From contig CAMGYI010000002.1 in NCBI GenBank assembly GCA_946127115.1, positions 62,001 to 126,000 of the forward strand: a DNA stretch of 64,000 nt, read 5' to 3'. Position numbers and translations under genes: made by a program. The notes below the pieces were generated by a model, which worked only from the letters and a program-made list of their open reading frames with translations, made no database searches and was not told the origin of the DNA. The DNA comes from an uncultured Chlamydia sp. Lineage in GTDB: Bacteria > Chlamydiota > Chlamydiia > Chlamydiales > Simkaniaceae. Positions 40,139-49,359 of this stretch are shown piece after piece (the stretch's first letter is position 1; each line of letters opens with the position of its first letter).

Positions 40139-40809
40139 ACGAAATCATCTTCCTCTTTCATATCGTTGCTCTGGTAAGCTTTATTCTCATTGCGCTTAGA
40201 ATTGGAAAAAAAACCCTCATGGCAACTCTAGCGATTCAGATTGTCTTAGCCAATCTCTTTGTAATGAAACAAATGACCTGTTTTGGCCTTAATGTAACAT
40301 GCAGCGAGGTTTATACGGTTGGCTCTATTTTTTCGATGAACTTGGTTCAGGTTTACTTTGGAAAAAAGTTTGCGAATCAAACGCTTGGAGTTGTCTTTTT
40401 TCTCCTCTTTTTAGTCATTATCATGTCGCAATTTCAAATACGCTATATCCCTTCAGAGTATGATACCATGCACAGCGCTTTCGCTGAGATATTGGGATAT
40501 ACCCCACGCATCATGTTTACCTCTTTTGTGTCAGCATTTATCACTCAGAAGATCGATATGACACTTTTTGGATGGATCAAAAAAAGATTCCCCAAAATTC
40601 CATTTTTCATCCCATTTGCCCTCGCTTCTTTGGTAACACAGTTTCTAGATACAGTCTTTTTTAGCTTCGTTGCTCTCTATGGAATTGTCCATTGCATGAA
40701 GGATATCATTGTGATGAGCTATATCATTAAAATAATTACTATCTTCACAATTGCTCCTTTCACCCTCATTGTTAAAAAGTTGATTCGCTATGACCCCGTT
40801 CAAGTTTGA
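40135..40809 (+). CDS. Queuosine precursor transporter, YhhQ/VUT family
   Basis: Multi-pass inner-membrane importer of queuosine precursors. The family pattern is readable: TLMATLAIQIVLANLFVMKQMTCFGL, VTCSEVYTVGSIF, and FALASLVTQFLDTVFFSFVALYG. The 224 aa are normal. It overlaps tgt by 20 bp. Work I recall on C. trachomatis reports that its YhhQ and Tgt salvage queuine directly from the host; the same use is likely here because no queuosine synthesis gene is in the window. Confidence 0.9.
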   Translation: MNEIIFLFHIVALVSFILIALRIGKKTLMATLAIQIVLANLFVMKQMTCFGLNVTCSEVYTVGSIFSMNLVQVYFGKKFANQTLGVVFFLLFLVIIMSQFQIRYIPSEYDTMHSAFAEILGYTPRIMFTSFVSAFITQKIDMTLFGWIKKRFPKIPFFIPFALASLVTQFLDTVFFSFVALYGIVHCMKDIIVMSYIIKIITIFTIAPFTLIVKKLIRYDPVQV

Positions 40810-41920
40810 AGTTCTTCATCAATCAAAGAAATCTCGCGCTAGGGTTGGACGGATTCATACGCCTCATGGGATTATTGACACCCCTAATTTTGTCGCTGTA
40901 GGAACGAATGGAACACTGAAAGCACTCGACAATGAAATGGTGAGCTCGATCGGCCTGCAGCTGATGTTTTGCAACACCTACCACTTACTTCTGCAACCAG
41001 GACCAGACGTAATTGTCAAAGGTGGGGGGATTCACCGTTTTATAGGCCGAAATATGCCGATTATTACTGATTCTGGAGGGTTTCAAGTTTTTAGCTTAGC
41101 CTATGGAAGTGTTGCAGATGAGCTAAAGAGTAAGGGAATGAAAAAGCACGGGGGCTCAGTTTTAAAAATCACTGAGGAAGGGGTACACTTCCGCTCTTAT
41201 CGAGATGGAAAGAAGATATTGCTCACTCCAGAAACTTCCGTTGAAGCGCAAAAAGCAATAGGCGCCGACATTATTATCCCCTTTGACGAACTTCCCCCTT
41301 ATCACATCGGAGAAAAAGAATTAAAACAATCCCTTGACAGAACCCATGCTTGGGAAAAACGCTCTCTCGAAGCTCACCTCAAAAATCCACAGAGCCAAGC
41401 AATGTATGCCGTGATTCATGGAGGGGTGAATGATGCTCTTAGAGAAAAGAGCTGCAACTTCCTTCGGAAGATTCCGTTTGATGGCTTTGCGATCGGTGGA
41501 AGCATGGGAAAATCAAAAGGGGAAATGGTTCCTATGCTGACTTCCCTCTTGCCCAAGCTCCCTGATCATGCCCCTAACCACCTACTCGGTATTGCTGATC
41601 TAGAGTCATTAAAGAGTTGCATTCCTCTAGGGATCGACACCTTTGATAGTTCCTATCCTACCAAGGCAGCTCGCCACGGGACCCTTCTAACCCAAGAGGG
41701 AGGGATAAAGATTATTCGAGGGCGACATCGCGGTGAGTTTCAGCCGATTGAGGAAGGTTGTACCTGTTATACCTGTCAGAATTACACAAGAGCTTACATC
41801 CACCATCTATTTAAATCTAAAGAACTTATTTCCATGACATTAGCTTCAATCCACAATCTCCACTTTATGGTGAAGCTCATGAAGACCTACAGAAACGATA
41901 TAATAACAAAAAATATATAG
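40790..41920 (+). CDS. tgt: tRNA-guanine transglycosylase
   Basis: Exchanges G34 of GUN-anticodon tRNAs for a 7-deazaguanine base. Motifs: TPNFVAVGTNGTLKALDN, NTYHLLLQPGPDVI, ITDSGGFQVFSLA with the general-base Asp, GGVNDALREKS, FAIGGSMGKSKGEM, GIDTFDSSYPTKAARHG with the nucleophile Asp, and the zinc ligands CTCYTC...YIHHL. The 376 aa are normal. Whether it prefers queuine over preQ1 cannot be read without alignment to characterised enzymes, but coupling to YhhQ suggests salvage. Confidence 0.96.
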   Translation: MTPFKFEVLHQSKKSRARVGRIHTPHGIIDTPNFVAVGTNGTLKALDNEMVSSIGLQLMFCNTYHLLLQPGPDVIVKGGGIHRFIGRNMPIITDSGGFQVFSLAYGSVADELKSKGMKKHGGSVLKITEEGVHFRSYRDGKKILLTPETSVEAQKAIGADIIIPFDELPPYHIGEKELKQSLDRTHAWEKRSLEAHLKNPQSQAMYAVIHGGVNDALREKSCNFLRKIPFDGFAIGGSMGKSKGEMVPMLTSLLPKLPDHAPNHLLGIADLESLKSCIPLGIDTFDSSYPTKAARHGTLLTQEGGIKIIRGRHRGEFQPIEEGCTCYTCQNYTRAYIHHLFKSKELISMTLASIHNLHFMVKLMKTYRNDIITKNI

Positions 41921-41991
41921 ATAATATTTTATTACTATCTATATATAAATAAACATGTTATAATTATTTAAATTAAAATAGGTACGTTCAA

Positions 41992-43752
41992 ATGGATATT
42001 GGAGAGTCCACCTCATATCCTCTTCAGGATCGGTTATTTCCAGAAAATCTCACAGGATCGATATATTACGTCGATCCTGGGCACTCACATACGGAGGTCG
42101 AATTCCTTGATGGACAAGCCCCCCTCCGCTCTACTATGCAATTCGAGCGCCGAGATGAAATGCTCTATCATATTGCCAAGGAGCGGATCAAAGAGAATAA
42201 AAGCCGGTGGGAAAGCAGAGAAATTACAACAGCTGATCGATACCGTGGTTTTGAAGATGGCCTCAAAGCAAAAATTAAAGGTGTCTGCTCCAGAACAATG
42301 CACATTATAAATGCAGCCTGGACAAGTCTTCGCAGAAGGAGGAGCCTTAAAGGCTTCGTTAGCAAAGGACTCATAAATTATGACCGAGAACTTCTAGGAC
42401 GAGCTAAGACGAAAGCATGGGTTAACTTTAGTGTAAAACAGGTGCGGGATTTTATAGTAAGACCTGATATTCAATCTCTTGCATCTAAGGATTTATTCAA
42501 AACGCATTCAATCGTTCAATGGCATCACAACGGCGAATCAGGTTACTCATTTATGAATGAAAAAGGAGACAAAGAGTTTCTCCAAAATACTGTAACCTCA
42601 AGTAATGATCGATTTGCAAAAGGGATTTCCATGATGCGTGTTCATGATGATTGTTTCACGGGTGAATCGATTGCGTATACGGGACGCGGAGATACTAAGT
42701 CTAAGGCCATGGAACAACTGAACTATCTCTTTCAAGAAGAGATGGCAAGAGGCCCTGCGGCCCAAAAGGGGCTGGTGAAAACTGAAGCTGGGTACGACTT
42801 TTCCTTTACGGTCAATAATTTGATGTCTTCTAACCAATTTCTTGGAATGAGCATCACAAGATTAATGGGAATTGATGAAAGAGAATCCGTTCTCAGAGAA
42901 AAAGCGATTTTTGACACTCTTTCAAAGGAACCTCCTATTACTCTGACTGACAAAAATGGGGAACAACACTCCGTCACGATCAAACCACTCTATTTTAATC
43001 AGGGATTTAATTCCTTAGCCAGCCACGCCTTAGCTAGAACTCCTTGGAAGCAAACAGAAATTAATAATGAAGGATATGCTTTACTCTTTCCATTGATTAA
43101 TAACGCAATTGCAGATAACACGTCTATCAGTCCAAAAGATAAAGACCTATTACGGTCAGCAAGAGATCACCTTACTAACCCCAGTAAACTCAAAGCGGAA
43201 CAAGAATTTTTCTATCGCGATCTTGTCATGAAAATTTTAAAAATCCCTGTTATTAATCATTGTGAAAATAGTATCGACCACACATCTCTTTCAAATTCTA
43301 TTTCAACTGCCTTGCAGAGTTGGAGAAACTTAGGATACGATATTCCTGTTGAGAACCCCCATGATATTCTCGAGCAACCCTCTTTTAAAGAGTTTTATAT
43401 GGCCAACATTCATGGAGTTCACCAAGTCACACAAGCTTCCCGCTCCTCAGAAGGAAAGATTAACGGACAACAGCAACTCTCTCATGCCCATGGCTTTGAG
43501 TGGAACGGAAACTCCATTGCTCTCCGGATGGCCCCTGACCGTTATGTTAACAAGGCAAGAACAAAGTTTAATCTTGATAGCCCTCTGATAAGAGGACGGA
43601 AACTCATCAAAACAAAAGGGATGGCGACGTTCTATACGAATAGTCACCCTCTAATTGTTAAGCAAGAAGAGGAGGAAAAGAAAATGAAACAAGAACGGCA
43701 ACGCCGTGTTCAGAATATTTATCTGCGAGCTGGTGCCGCAGCTGGTGCATAA
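41992..43752 (+). CDS. SopB/INPP4-like inositol-phosphate phosphatase candidate with altered active site
   Basis: The 586 residues have no signal peptide or TM helix. Two segments recall SopB/IpgD and INPP4 phosphatases: FNQGFNSLASHAL...PWKQTEINNEGYALL (about 335-364) for the 'FNxGVNxxAL..N..AL' block, and CENSIDHTSLS (424-434) for the catalytic CKSxKDRTxM. Cys424 is kept, but the Arg of the Cx5R motif is His430, so catalysis is doubtful; it may be a pseudophosphatase or a different family. The C-terminus is a basic and acidic helix (KQEEEEKKMKQERQRR). The gene stands alone after a very AT-rich leader, like the ubiquitin protease gene, and may encode a host-directed effector. Evidence is motif-level only. 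Confidence 0.45.
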   Translation: MDIGESTSYPLQDRLFPENLTGSIYYVDPGHSHTEVEFLDGQAPLRSTMQFERRDEMLYHIAKERIKENKSRWESREITTADRYRGFEDGLKAKIKGVCSRTMHIINAAWTSLRRRRSLKGFVSKGLINYDRELLGRAKTKAWVNFSVKQVRDFIVRPDIQSLASKDLFKTHSIVQWHHNGESGYSFMNEKGDKEFLQNTVTSSNDRFAKGISMMRVHDDCFTGESIAYTGRGDTKSKAMEQLNYLFQEEMARGPAAQKGLVKTEAGYDFSFTVNNLMSSNQFLGMSITRLMGIDERESVLREKAIFDTLSKEPPITLTDKNGEQHSVTIKPLYFNQGFNSLASHALARTPWKQTEINNEGYALLFPLINNAIADNTSISPKDKDLLRSARDHLTNPSKLKAEQEFFYRDLVMKILKIPVINHCENSIDHTSLSNSISTALQSWRNLGYDIPVENPHDILEQPSFKEFYMANIHGVHQVTQASRSSEGKINGQQQLSHAHGFEWNGNSIALRMAPDRYVNKARTKFNLDSPLIRGRKLIKTKGMATFYTNSHPLIVKQEEEEKKMKQERQRRVQNIYLRAGAAAGA

Positions 43753-43822
43753 TTTTTATTGATCCCTTCCACTCTATCTGCTAAGATCGGCGTTTCTAGT
43801 GCGTTAAAATCAAAAATTGATT

Positions 43823-44770
43823 ATGTCGATATTCCTTGTCATTTTTATGTATGCTGCTTGGTCTAGCGTTTTCTCACTCGGAAAAATCGCTCTTGAAAGC
43901 AGCCCTCCTGTTTTCTTAACAGGCTTCCGCATGGTCTTTGCAGGAATTATTCTCCTCAGCTGGATTTTCATTAGAAATCGTAGCAGTTTAAAAGTTGGGA
44001 AAAAGCAGATTCTTCCTATCCTAGCCCTATCGGTTTTTAGTATTTACTTAACGAATGTTTTGGAGTTTTGGGGTCTCCAACATCTAACAGCCGCTAAGAC
44101 CTGTTTTATCTATAGTCTCTCCCCCTTCTTTGCAGCAATTTTCTCCTATATCCATTTTGGAGAAAAGATGAACAAGAAAAAGCTGTTTGGAATGCTTATT
44201 GGTTTTGCAGGTTTCTTCCCTGTGCTTATGATGCAAACAGGAGATGAAGGACTTCTTAAAGCCTTCAGCTTTTTCTCCTGGCCCGAACTTGCAATTATGG
44301 GAGCAGCCCTCTTTTCAGTCTACGGATGGGTGCTTCTCCGCATCATTGTTAAAAACCAAATTCTTTCCCCTCTTTACGCAAACGGTTATAGCATGTTGAT
44401 TGGAGGATCCATAGCTTTCGTTCACTCCTGCTTTGTCGACAATTGGTCTCCAGTACCTATCGCAGCGGGACACTTAGCTCCCTTTATCCAGGGTATTATC
44501 ATTATAACCCTTGTCTCCAATATCTTTTGCTATAATCTCTATGGATTCATGCTAAAGAAATACACTGCAACCTTCCTCTCATTTATGGGTCTCCTGAGCC
44601 CCATCTTTGCCTCACTTAACAGCTGGATTATTTTGGGAGAATCCCCTTCGTGGCAGATTTTACTTTCCACTTCAGTTGTTTCCTTGGGACTCTTTATCGT
44701 CTACCAAGCAGAGCTAAAGCAAGGCTACATTGTTAAGGGCTCAAAAGAACCTGCGAAAGCAGAGGCTTGA
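43823..44770 (+). CDS. EamA-type drug/metabolite transporter
   Basis: Ten-helix DMT superfamily permease made of two EamA repeats: first repeat from YAAWSSVFSLGKIAL to SPFFAAIFSYIHFGEKMNKKK, second from FSVYGWVLLRII to SLNSWIILGES. Substrate is not predictable; a chlamydial DMT member is known to exchange S-adenosylmethionine, which is one possibility. I start at the ATG at 43823, since the TTG at 43817 adds only two residues. The last 38 bp overlap the convergent GH1 gene. Confidence 0.85.
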   Translation: MSIFLVIFMYAAWSSVFSLGKIALESSPPVFLTGFRMVFAGIILLSWIFIRNRSSLKVGKKQILPILALSVFSIYLTNVLEFWGLQHLTAAKTCFIYSLSPFFAAIFSYIHFGEKMNKKKLFGMLIGFAGFFPVLMMQTGDEGLLKAFSFFSWPELAIMGAALFSVYGWVLLRIIVKNQILSPLYANGYSMLIGGSIAFVHSCFVDNWSPVPIAAGHLAPFIQGIIIITLVSNIFCYNLYGFMLKKYTATFLSFMGLLSPIFASLNSWIILGESPSWQILLSTSVVSLGLFIVYQAELKQGYIVKGSKEPAKAEA

Positions 44771-46238
44771 CCCCTTCTCGAAGGTTTCCTTCCTGATCGC
44801 AGATCCCAAAGTTATGGCCCCATGCTAGATTCCACTCAAAGTTTTTCATGAGAGACCATATATAAATCCCTCTAATATCTACTCCCTCTTCATACGCCTG
44901 GCTTATAGAGTAAAGTGCGCGCTCCATATAACGCTTGAGCTGAGATTCATCCTCTGTTGCAATTCCTATTTCAGTAATAAAAAGAGGCTTCCCTGTCTTC
45001 TCATGCATTTCTACCAGAGCCCCGTAGATGGCTGCAGGGTCTTCACGAAATGGCATCCCTGTCATTTCTTCGTGGGTATAGTGGGTGGAGTCTAAGACTG
45101 TTTTGTAAAAGCCCATTCCAATAAGGGGACGAACGTAGCAGTTGATGCCTATAAAGTCGTTAAGTTGCACAATCTCTTTCTCTTCATAAAAAACATTGGC
45201 AAAAAGAGGAATCTTATAGTGATACCTCCCTGTCTCCAAAAAGTCCATCACCACATCATGCGTCATGCGGGTAAGGTAACTAGCGGTTAAAACTTCAACG
45301 AGGTTCCATCTGTGTTGCGCAACAAACTTGAGCGCTTGATGCACTAATCCAATCTCTCGATCCTCCCGAATTTCTTTAAGTGCTCGGTATGTTTCACAGT
45401 GCGCTATTAGGAGATTTTTTAGAAGGGTTGCTGAAAGAGAAATATTTGTTCGGTTGGGTGGAAAGTCTCCTAAGACATACCCTGAAAATGCCACGATAGC
45501 GGGTTCATTAACTGTGCACCAGTATTTAACATGAAGATTAAGCCTCTCATAAATCTTTTTCGAAAAGTTAACAAAGTGATGGATATTCTCTTCCTTTTCA
45601 AACCCTCCCTCATTTTCAAACCACTGCGGGTGGGTGAAGTGGTGGAGGGTGACCATGGGCTCGATCCCTTCTTCGGTAAGTCTCTTGCAGAAATGGACAT
45701 AATGATTGAGAGCTTCTTCATTAAATTCCCCTTTCTTGGGTTCAATATTACTCCACTCAACAGAAAAGCGAAAAGTTGTCATATGAAGATTTTTTAGAAT
45801 TTGCACGAACTTTTCAGGATTTGTCCATAAATGGCAGGCGGCTCCCGATTGCTGAGAAAGAGGTAGGGTCTCTTCTTCCCAACGAGCCCACTGAGCCTCG
45901 GGACAGTTTTCCTTTCCAGAATATTGATACTCGCTTGTTGCGGTTCCCACAAGAAGATTTTTGAGCCACTCAAAGTTTTGAGAAAGCCGAACCTGTCCCC
46001 ATTTTTGAGAGTCTGCATAGACTCCTTTAAATCCTTTTGGAACAGAGTCAAAAGAACGTCCAATAAAGTTTAACAAAGAGGTCCCACATGCGGCGGGCAG
46101 GAGGAGTGCAAATTTAATTGCTCTTAGCGCAACAGATGTAACATAAATATCTTTATTGGAAGGGAGAAGGGGTTCTTCAAGATTTTTCCACGCCCACTCG
46201 TTAAGGGTTTTGGTGGACTCAACAAACGATGTTTCCAC
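44733..46238 (-). CDS. Glycoside hydrolase family 1 protein with N-terminal membrane extension
   Basis: GH1 beta-glycosidase fold. The domain begins near residue 95 (FLVGTATSEYQYSG variant of the usual WGxATSAYQ). It has the acid/base Glu in WCTVNEPAI, the nucleophile Glu in LFITEIGIA, and WSLMKNFEWNLAWGHNFG near the end. Both catalytic glutamates are present. About 90 extra N-terminal residues include a hydrophobic helix (ALRAIKFALLLPAACGTSLLNFI), so the enzyme may be membrane-attached. Sugar specificity is unknown. It ends in a 38-bp convergent overlap with the EamA gene; two tRNA genes lie just upstream on the same strand. Confidence 0.92.
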   Translation of the reverse strand: METSFVESTKTLNEWAWKNLEEPLLPSNKDIYVTSVALRAIKFALLLPAACGTSLLNFIGRSFDSVPKGFKGVYADSQKWGQVRLSQNFEWLKNLLVGTATSEYQYSGKENCPEAQWARWEEETLPLSQQSGAACHLWTNPEKFVQILKNLHMTTFRFSVEWSNIEPKKGEFNEEALNHYVHFCKRLTEEGIEPMVTLHHFTHPQWFENEGGFEKEENIHHFVNFSKKIYERLNLHVKYWCTVNEPAIVAFSGYVLGDFPPNRTNISLSATLLKNLLIAHCETYRALKEIREDREIGLVHQALKFVAQHRWNLVEVLTASYLTRMTHDVVMDFLETGRYHYKIPLFANVFYEEKEIVQLNDFIGINCYVRPLIGMGFYKTVLDSTHYTHEEMTGMPFREDPAAIYGALVEMHEKTGKPLFITEIGIATEDESQLKRYMERALYSISQAYEEGVDIRGIYIWSLMKNFEWNLAWGHNFGICDQEGNLREGVKPLLSQVLLSP

Positions 46239-46255
46239 AAGTCTCCAGAAATATG

Positions 46256-46329
46256 TGCGGTTACCAAGACTTGAACTTGGGACCTCTACATTATCAGTGT
46301 AGCGCTCTAACCAACTGAGCTATAACCGC
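46256..46329 (-). tRNA. tRNA-Ile (GAT anticodon)
   Basis: The 74-nt cloverleaf starts GCGGTTA and pairs with TAACCGC at the 3' end, with discriminator A. The D arm is AGCTCAGTTGGTTAGAGC, the anticodon arm CTACA-CTGATAA-TGTAG with anticodon GAT, and the T arm contains GTTCAAG. CCA is not encoded. It lies 13 bp from tRNA-Ala, in the Ile-Ala tandem that in many bacteria sits in the rRNA spacer but here stands free. Confidence 0.95.
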
Positions 46330-46342
46330 AGGTAAAAAATTG

Positions 46343-46415
46343 TGGAGGCTAGGAGAGTCGAACTCCTGACCTTCTGAATGCAAATCAGATGCTCTACCAA
46401 CTGAGCTAAACCCCC
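46343..46415 (-). tRNA. tRNA-Ala (TGC anticodon)
   Basis: The 73-nt cloverleaf starts GGGGGTT and pairs, with two G-T wobbles, with AGCCTCC; discriminator A. The D arm is AGCTCAGTTGGTAGAGC, the anticodon arm TCTGA-TTTGCAT-TCAGA with anticodon TGC, and the T arm has GTTCGAC. CCA is not encoded. It is the upstream member of a tRNA-Ala/tRNA-Ile pair on the minus strand. Confidence 0.95.
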
Positions 46416-46556
46416 ACAACATTGGACTTAGGTGCCAGAATATAACCGATGGAGAAATATATTTCCAATAGAAAAAAAATTTCACTTTTCGAAATCTCTC
46501 TCCTTAGGGTAGACTTGTGCTCTACTCGAAAGTAAAATCCCATCCCAAAAGGTAGT

Positions 46557-48002
46557 ATGAATACGCATGAAATTTCCAATGGTTCTCTACGGCAACTCTG
46601 GAAGGTCTCTTCAGCGTTGATGATCTCTTTTTTATCGATGGTATCAATGATGTTTGCCGACCGCCTCTTCCTCTCCTATTATTCAGCAGATGCCCTGAGT
46701 GCAGCGACAAGTGCAGGCACTCTCTTTTGGGCAGGAAGTTTCATGTGTGTCACCTTTGCAGCAATGGGAGAGGTCTTCGTCGCCCAATACAACGGATCAA
46801 AACAGTATCAAAAACTTGGCAATCCTGTTTGGCAGATGATCTGGTTCTCGGGTCTTTCCCTTATTTTCTTTTTTGCACTCGGATTTTTTGGAAGTGATTA
46901 CTTTATGAAGATCGGTCTCATGAATATCAGTGAGGCAGAGTATTTCAGATGGAATAATTATTATGCTCCTTGGCTTACTCTCCTCACTGCTATTTCTGCT
47001 TTCTATATTGGCCAGGGTAAAACAAGCATCATTAAATGGATGGGCGTCCTTGGGAATGGAATAAATATCATCCTCGATCCCATCTTTATTTTTGGAAAAT
47101 TTGGATTTCCTTCAATGGGTATCAAGGGAGCAGCGATCGCAACAGGAGTTGGAGTTATTGTCCAAGTTGCGATCATCGGAACTTTGTTCCTCCGAAAAAA
47201 GAACCAAGAATCGTTTGGAACAGGAAATTGGAGATTTAACAAAAGTCTGTTCTTTAAATGTCTGCGTGTTGGTGCCCCTCCTGCTCTTTTTGTCTTATTT
47301 GAACTTCTCGGGTGGGCAACGTTCTACATGATGATGGAGCGAATGAGCACGAAACATATTCTGGTTGCGAGCGTCACTCAAAGCATCCTTCTCCTTTTTC
47401 TCTTTTTTGGACTTGGCCTAGAAAAAGGTGCAGCGGCTATTTCTGGAAACCTGATCGGAGCTAAGAAACACCATGAGGTGAAACGTCTCTTCTGGTCAGG
47501 AATCAAACTCTCTCTGATTTTTGGAGTGGTCCTTGCTATCTTTTTAGGAACCTTTTCTGAGTTCTTTATCAACCTCTTCTTTAAAAATCCCGAGGCTTTA
47601 ACGGGATCGGCATTGGAAATTTCTCCCGAGATGCTCGGAGAAGTGAAGGTCGCCCTCAAGTTTGCAATGATTACATTGATCATCTACTTGACTCTGGAGA
47701 ATGTGCGATGGCTTCTCAGCGGCCTTCTGACCTCTGCAGGAGACACTTTTTTCCCTATGATCTTAGGGCTCATCTCTATTTGGTGCTTTATGCTGCTTCC
47801 CACCTACTTTTTTGTAGTTATCCCAAAAGCGCCTATAGAAAGAGCTCTCAACATCTGGGTATTTTACAGCTTTATGGCAGCAACCCTATTTCTAATCCGT
47901 TTTGCGAGGGGAAAATGGAAAGAGAAAAAACTAATCTCAGACGGTGAGGGGGAGACCAGCTCCGCGCCAAGCCATGACACCACCAGGGAGGTGAGCAACT
48001 AA
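46557..48002 (+). CDS. MATE-family efflux transporter
   Basis: Cation-coupled multidrug or metabolite exporter with twelve TM helices in two MatE repeats: SALMISFLSMVSMMFADRLFLSYYSADAL for the first, GAPPALFVLFELLGWATFYMMMERM for the second. Other family blocks are VLGNGINIILDPIFIFG and GIKGAAIATG. The 481 aa are normal. AAAGG at about 46548 precedes the ATG. The last 66 bp overlap the convergent MBL-rhodanese gene, an unusually long tail overlap. Substrate unknown. Confidence 0.92.
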   Translation: MNTHEISNGSLRQLWKVSSALMISFLSMVSMMFADRLFLSYYSADALSAATSAGTLFWAGSFMCVTFAAMGEVFVAQYNGSKQYQKLGNPVWQMIWFSGLSLIFFFALGFFGSDYFMKIGLMNISEAEYFRWNNYYAPWLTLLTAISAFYIGQGKTSIIKWMGVLGNGINIILDPIFIFGKFGFPSMGIKGAAIATGVGVIVQVAIIGTLFLRKKNQESFGTGNWRFNKSLFFKCLRVGAPPALFVLFELLGWATFYMMMERMSTKHILVASVTQSILLLFLFFGLGLEKGAAAISGNLIGAKKHHEVKRLFWSGIKLSLIFGVVLAIFLGTFSEFFINLFFKNPEALTGSALEISPEMLGEVKVALKFAMITLIIYLTLENVRWLLSGLLTSAGDTFFPMILGLISIWCFMLLPTYFFVVIPKAPIERALNIWVFYSFMAATLFLIRFARGKWKEKKLISDGEGETSSAPSHDTTREVSN

Positions 48003-49310
48003 TTTTCTTCCATGCTTTAGAGCAATGCTTGCAGCTAGAATAGAGCGGTATCCCCCTGCGCAAACAAAAACAATCTGGCCTTCTGGAAGTTCACCTACCC
48101 TTTTGCTGAGCTCACTACAAGGAATGTGGCAGGAATTTTTAATGTAACCTCTTACCCATTCACCAAATGAGCGTACGTCGATCACATGGACCCGTTCTTC
48201 TGCGTCATTGAGTGTCTGAGGAGATATCCTAGCAACCTTTTCAATTTTTTCTCCGCTCTCCTCCCAAATATCGATTCCCCCTTTCAGATAGCCTTCTGCA
48301 CTGGTAAGCCCCACACGAGCAAGAGAAACAAAAGCATCTGGAACAATCATAGGATCATTAGTTACAATAAGAATGGGGACATCATAGGAAACAGACGTGG
48401 AAGCCCAAAAACCTACTTTTTCTCCCCCACCGATACAAATCGATCCCGGAATATGGCACCTGCTAAATACATGCTGATTCCGCAAGTCAATAATTGCAGC
48501 CCCTTTCTCAAACTTATTCTTAAAGTCAGAAAGTTCTAAGGGAACTGCAGAAACGAGTTGACACCGCTTACTACAAGAGTTGTAGTCCTTCATCAGAACA
48601 AAATAGTCAGGGATCAGGGGGATCCTTAAGAGAATCAGATCGATAAACTCTTCCTCGGTGATATCCGGTTTTAAAAAGGGGTTAGTAAGTCTTTCTTGTC
48701 CTAGCGTTGAAAAGGGACGACTTGCAATTCCCCCTCCACAAAAAGAACCTGATCCATGAGAAGGATAGATTTTTAAAGTGTTAGGAAGACTCTCAAGCTT
48801 TTCCTTTGTTGAATGATATTGTTGCTTTGCAAGGCCCATTGTTCTGTCTTTTCCAATAAGATCAGGACGACCGACCGAGCCAACAAAAAGAAAGTCTCCA
48901 GAAAATAGTGCTCGAGGCTTGTTTCCTTCTAGAGCTAAAAAGGAAATATGTTCAGGAGTGTGGCCAGGGGTATAAAGAATCTTAATGATCAAGCTTCCAA
49001 GCTGAAAGGCATCTCCATCAAAACACTCTTTATGGGGGAAGTCCACTTCGTATTTTTCCCCTTTATCGTAAGCTGAAATTCCGAGGGTTGCCTCTGCTCG
49101 AGTTGCGAGATAGCGTGCTCCAGATGCATAGTCGGCATGGATATAAGTCTCAAAAACATGAGAAATAACAAGTTGATTTTTCTCTGCATATTCTAGGTAG
49201 ATATCCACATCAAACCGGGGATCAATAATTGCAATCTGTCCCTTTCCCTTACACCCTACCGCATACGAATAGTGAGAAAGCCCCTTCTCTTCAAATCTCT
49301 CAAGCAACAT
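47937..49310 (-). CDS. MBL-fold/double-rhodanese protein, persulfide dioxygenase-like with altered ligand
   Basis: ETHE1/CstB-like architecture: an N-terminal metallo-beta-lactamase domain (1-240), then two rhodanese domains. In the MBL part the ETHxHADH motif reads ETYIHADY (54-61), so the first Fe-ligand position is Tyr56 and the last His is Tyr61; GHTPEH and FSGDFLF, which supply the other two ETHE1 ligands, are intact. The first rhodanese (FEKGAAIIDLRNQHVF) lacks an obvious Cys loop; the second (VHVIDVRSFGEWVRG... VFVCAGGYRS) has the active Cys. Expected role is handling of persulfide sulfur, perhaps detoxification; loss of an Fe ligand makes dioxygenase activity uncertain. Confidence 0.85.
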   Translation of the reverse strand: MLLERFEEKGLSHYSYAVGCKGKGQIAIIDPRFDVDIYLEYAEKNQLVISHVFETYIHADYASGARYLATRAEATLGISAYDKGEKYEVDFPHKECFDGDAFQLGSLIIKILYTPGHTPEHISFLALEGNKPRALFSGDFLFVGSVGRPDLIGKDRTMGLAKQQYHSTKEKLESLPNTLKIYPSHGSGSFCGGGIASRPFSTLGQERLTNPFLKPDITEEEFIDLILLRIPLIPDYFVLMKDYNSCSKRCQLVSAVPLELSDFKNKFEKGAAIIDLRNQHVFSRCHIPGSICIGGGEKVGFWASTSVSYDVPILIVTNDPMIVPDAFVSLARVGLTSAEGYLKGGIDIWEESGEKIEKVARISPQTLNDAEERVHVIDVRSFGEWVRGYIKNSCHIPCSELSKRVGELPEGQIVFVCAGGYRSILAASIALKHGRKLVAHLPGGVMAWRGAGLPLTV

Positions 49311-49359
49311 ATTATTTTACCTCAAAGGTTACAAGAGACGAAAGTAGAGTATTTATTGT

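Noticed and set aside
46294-46485. Minus-strand frame crossing the tRNA pair
   Set aside because: It lies largely over the two tRNA genes and has no protein similarity.
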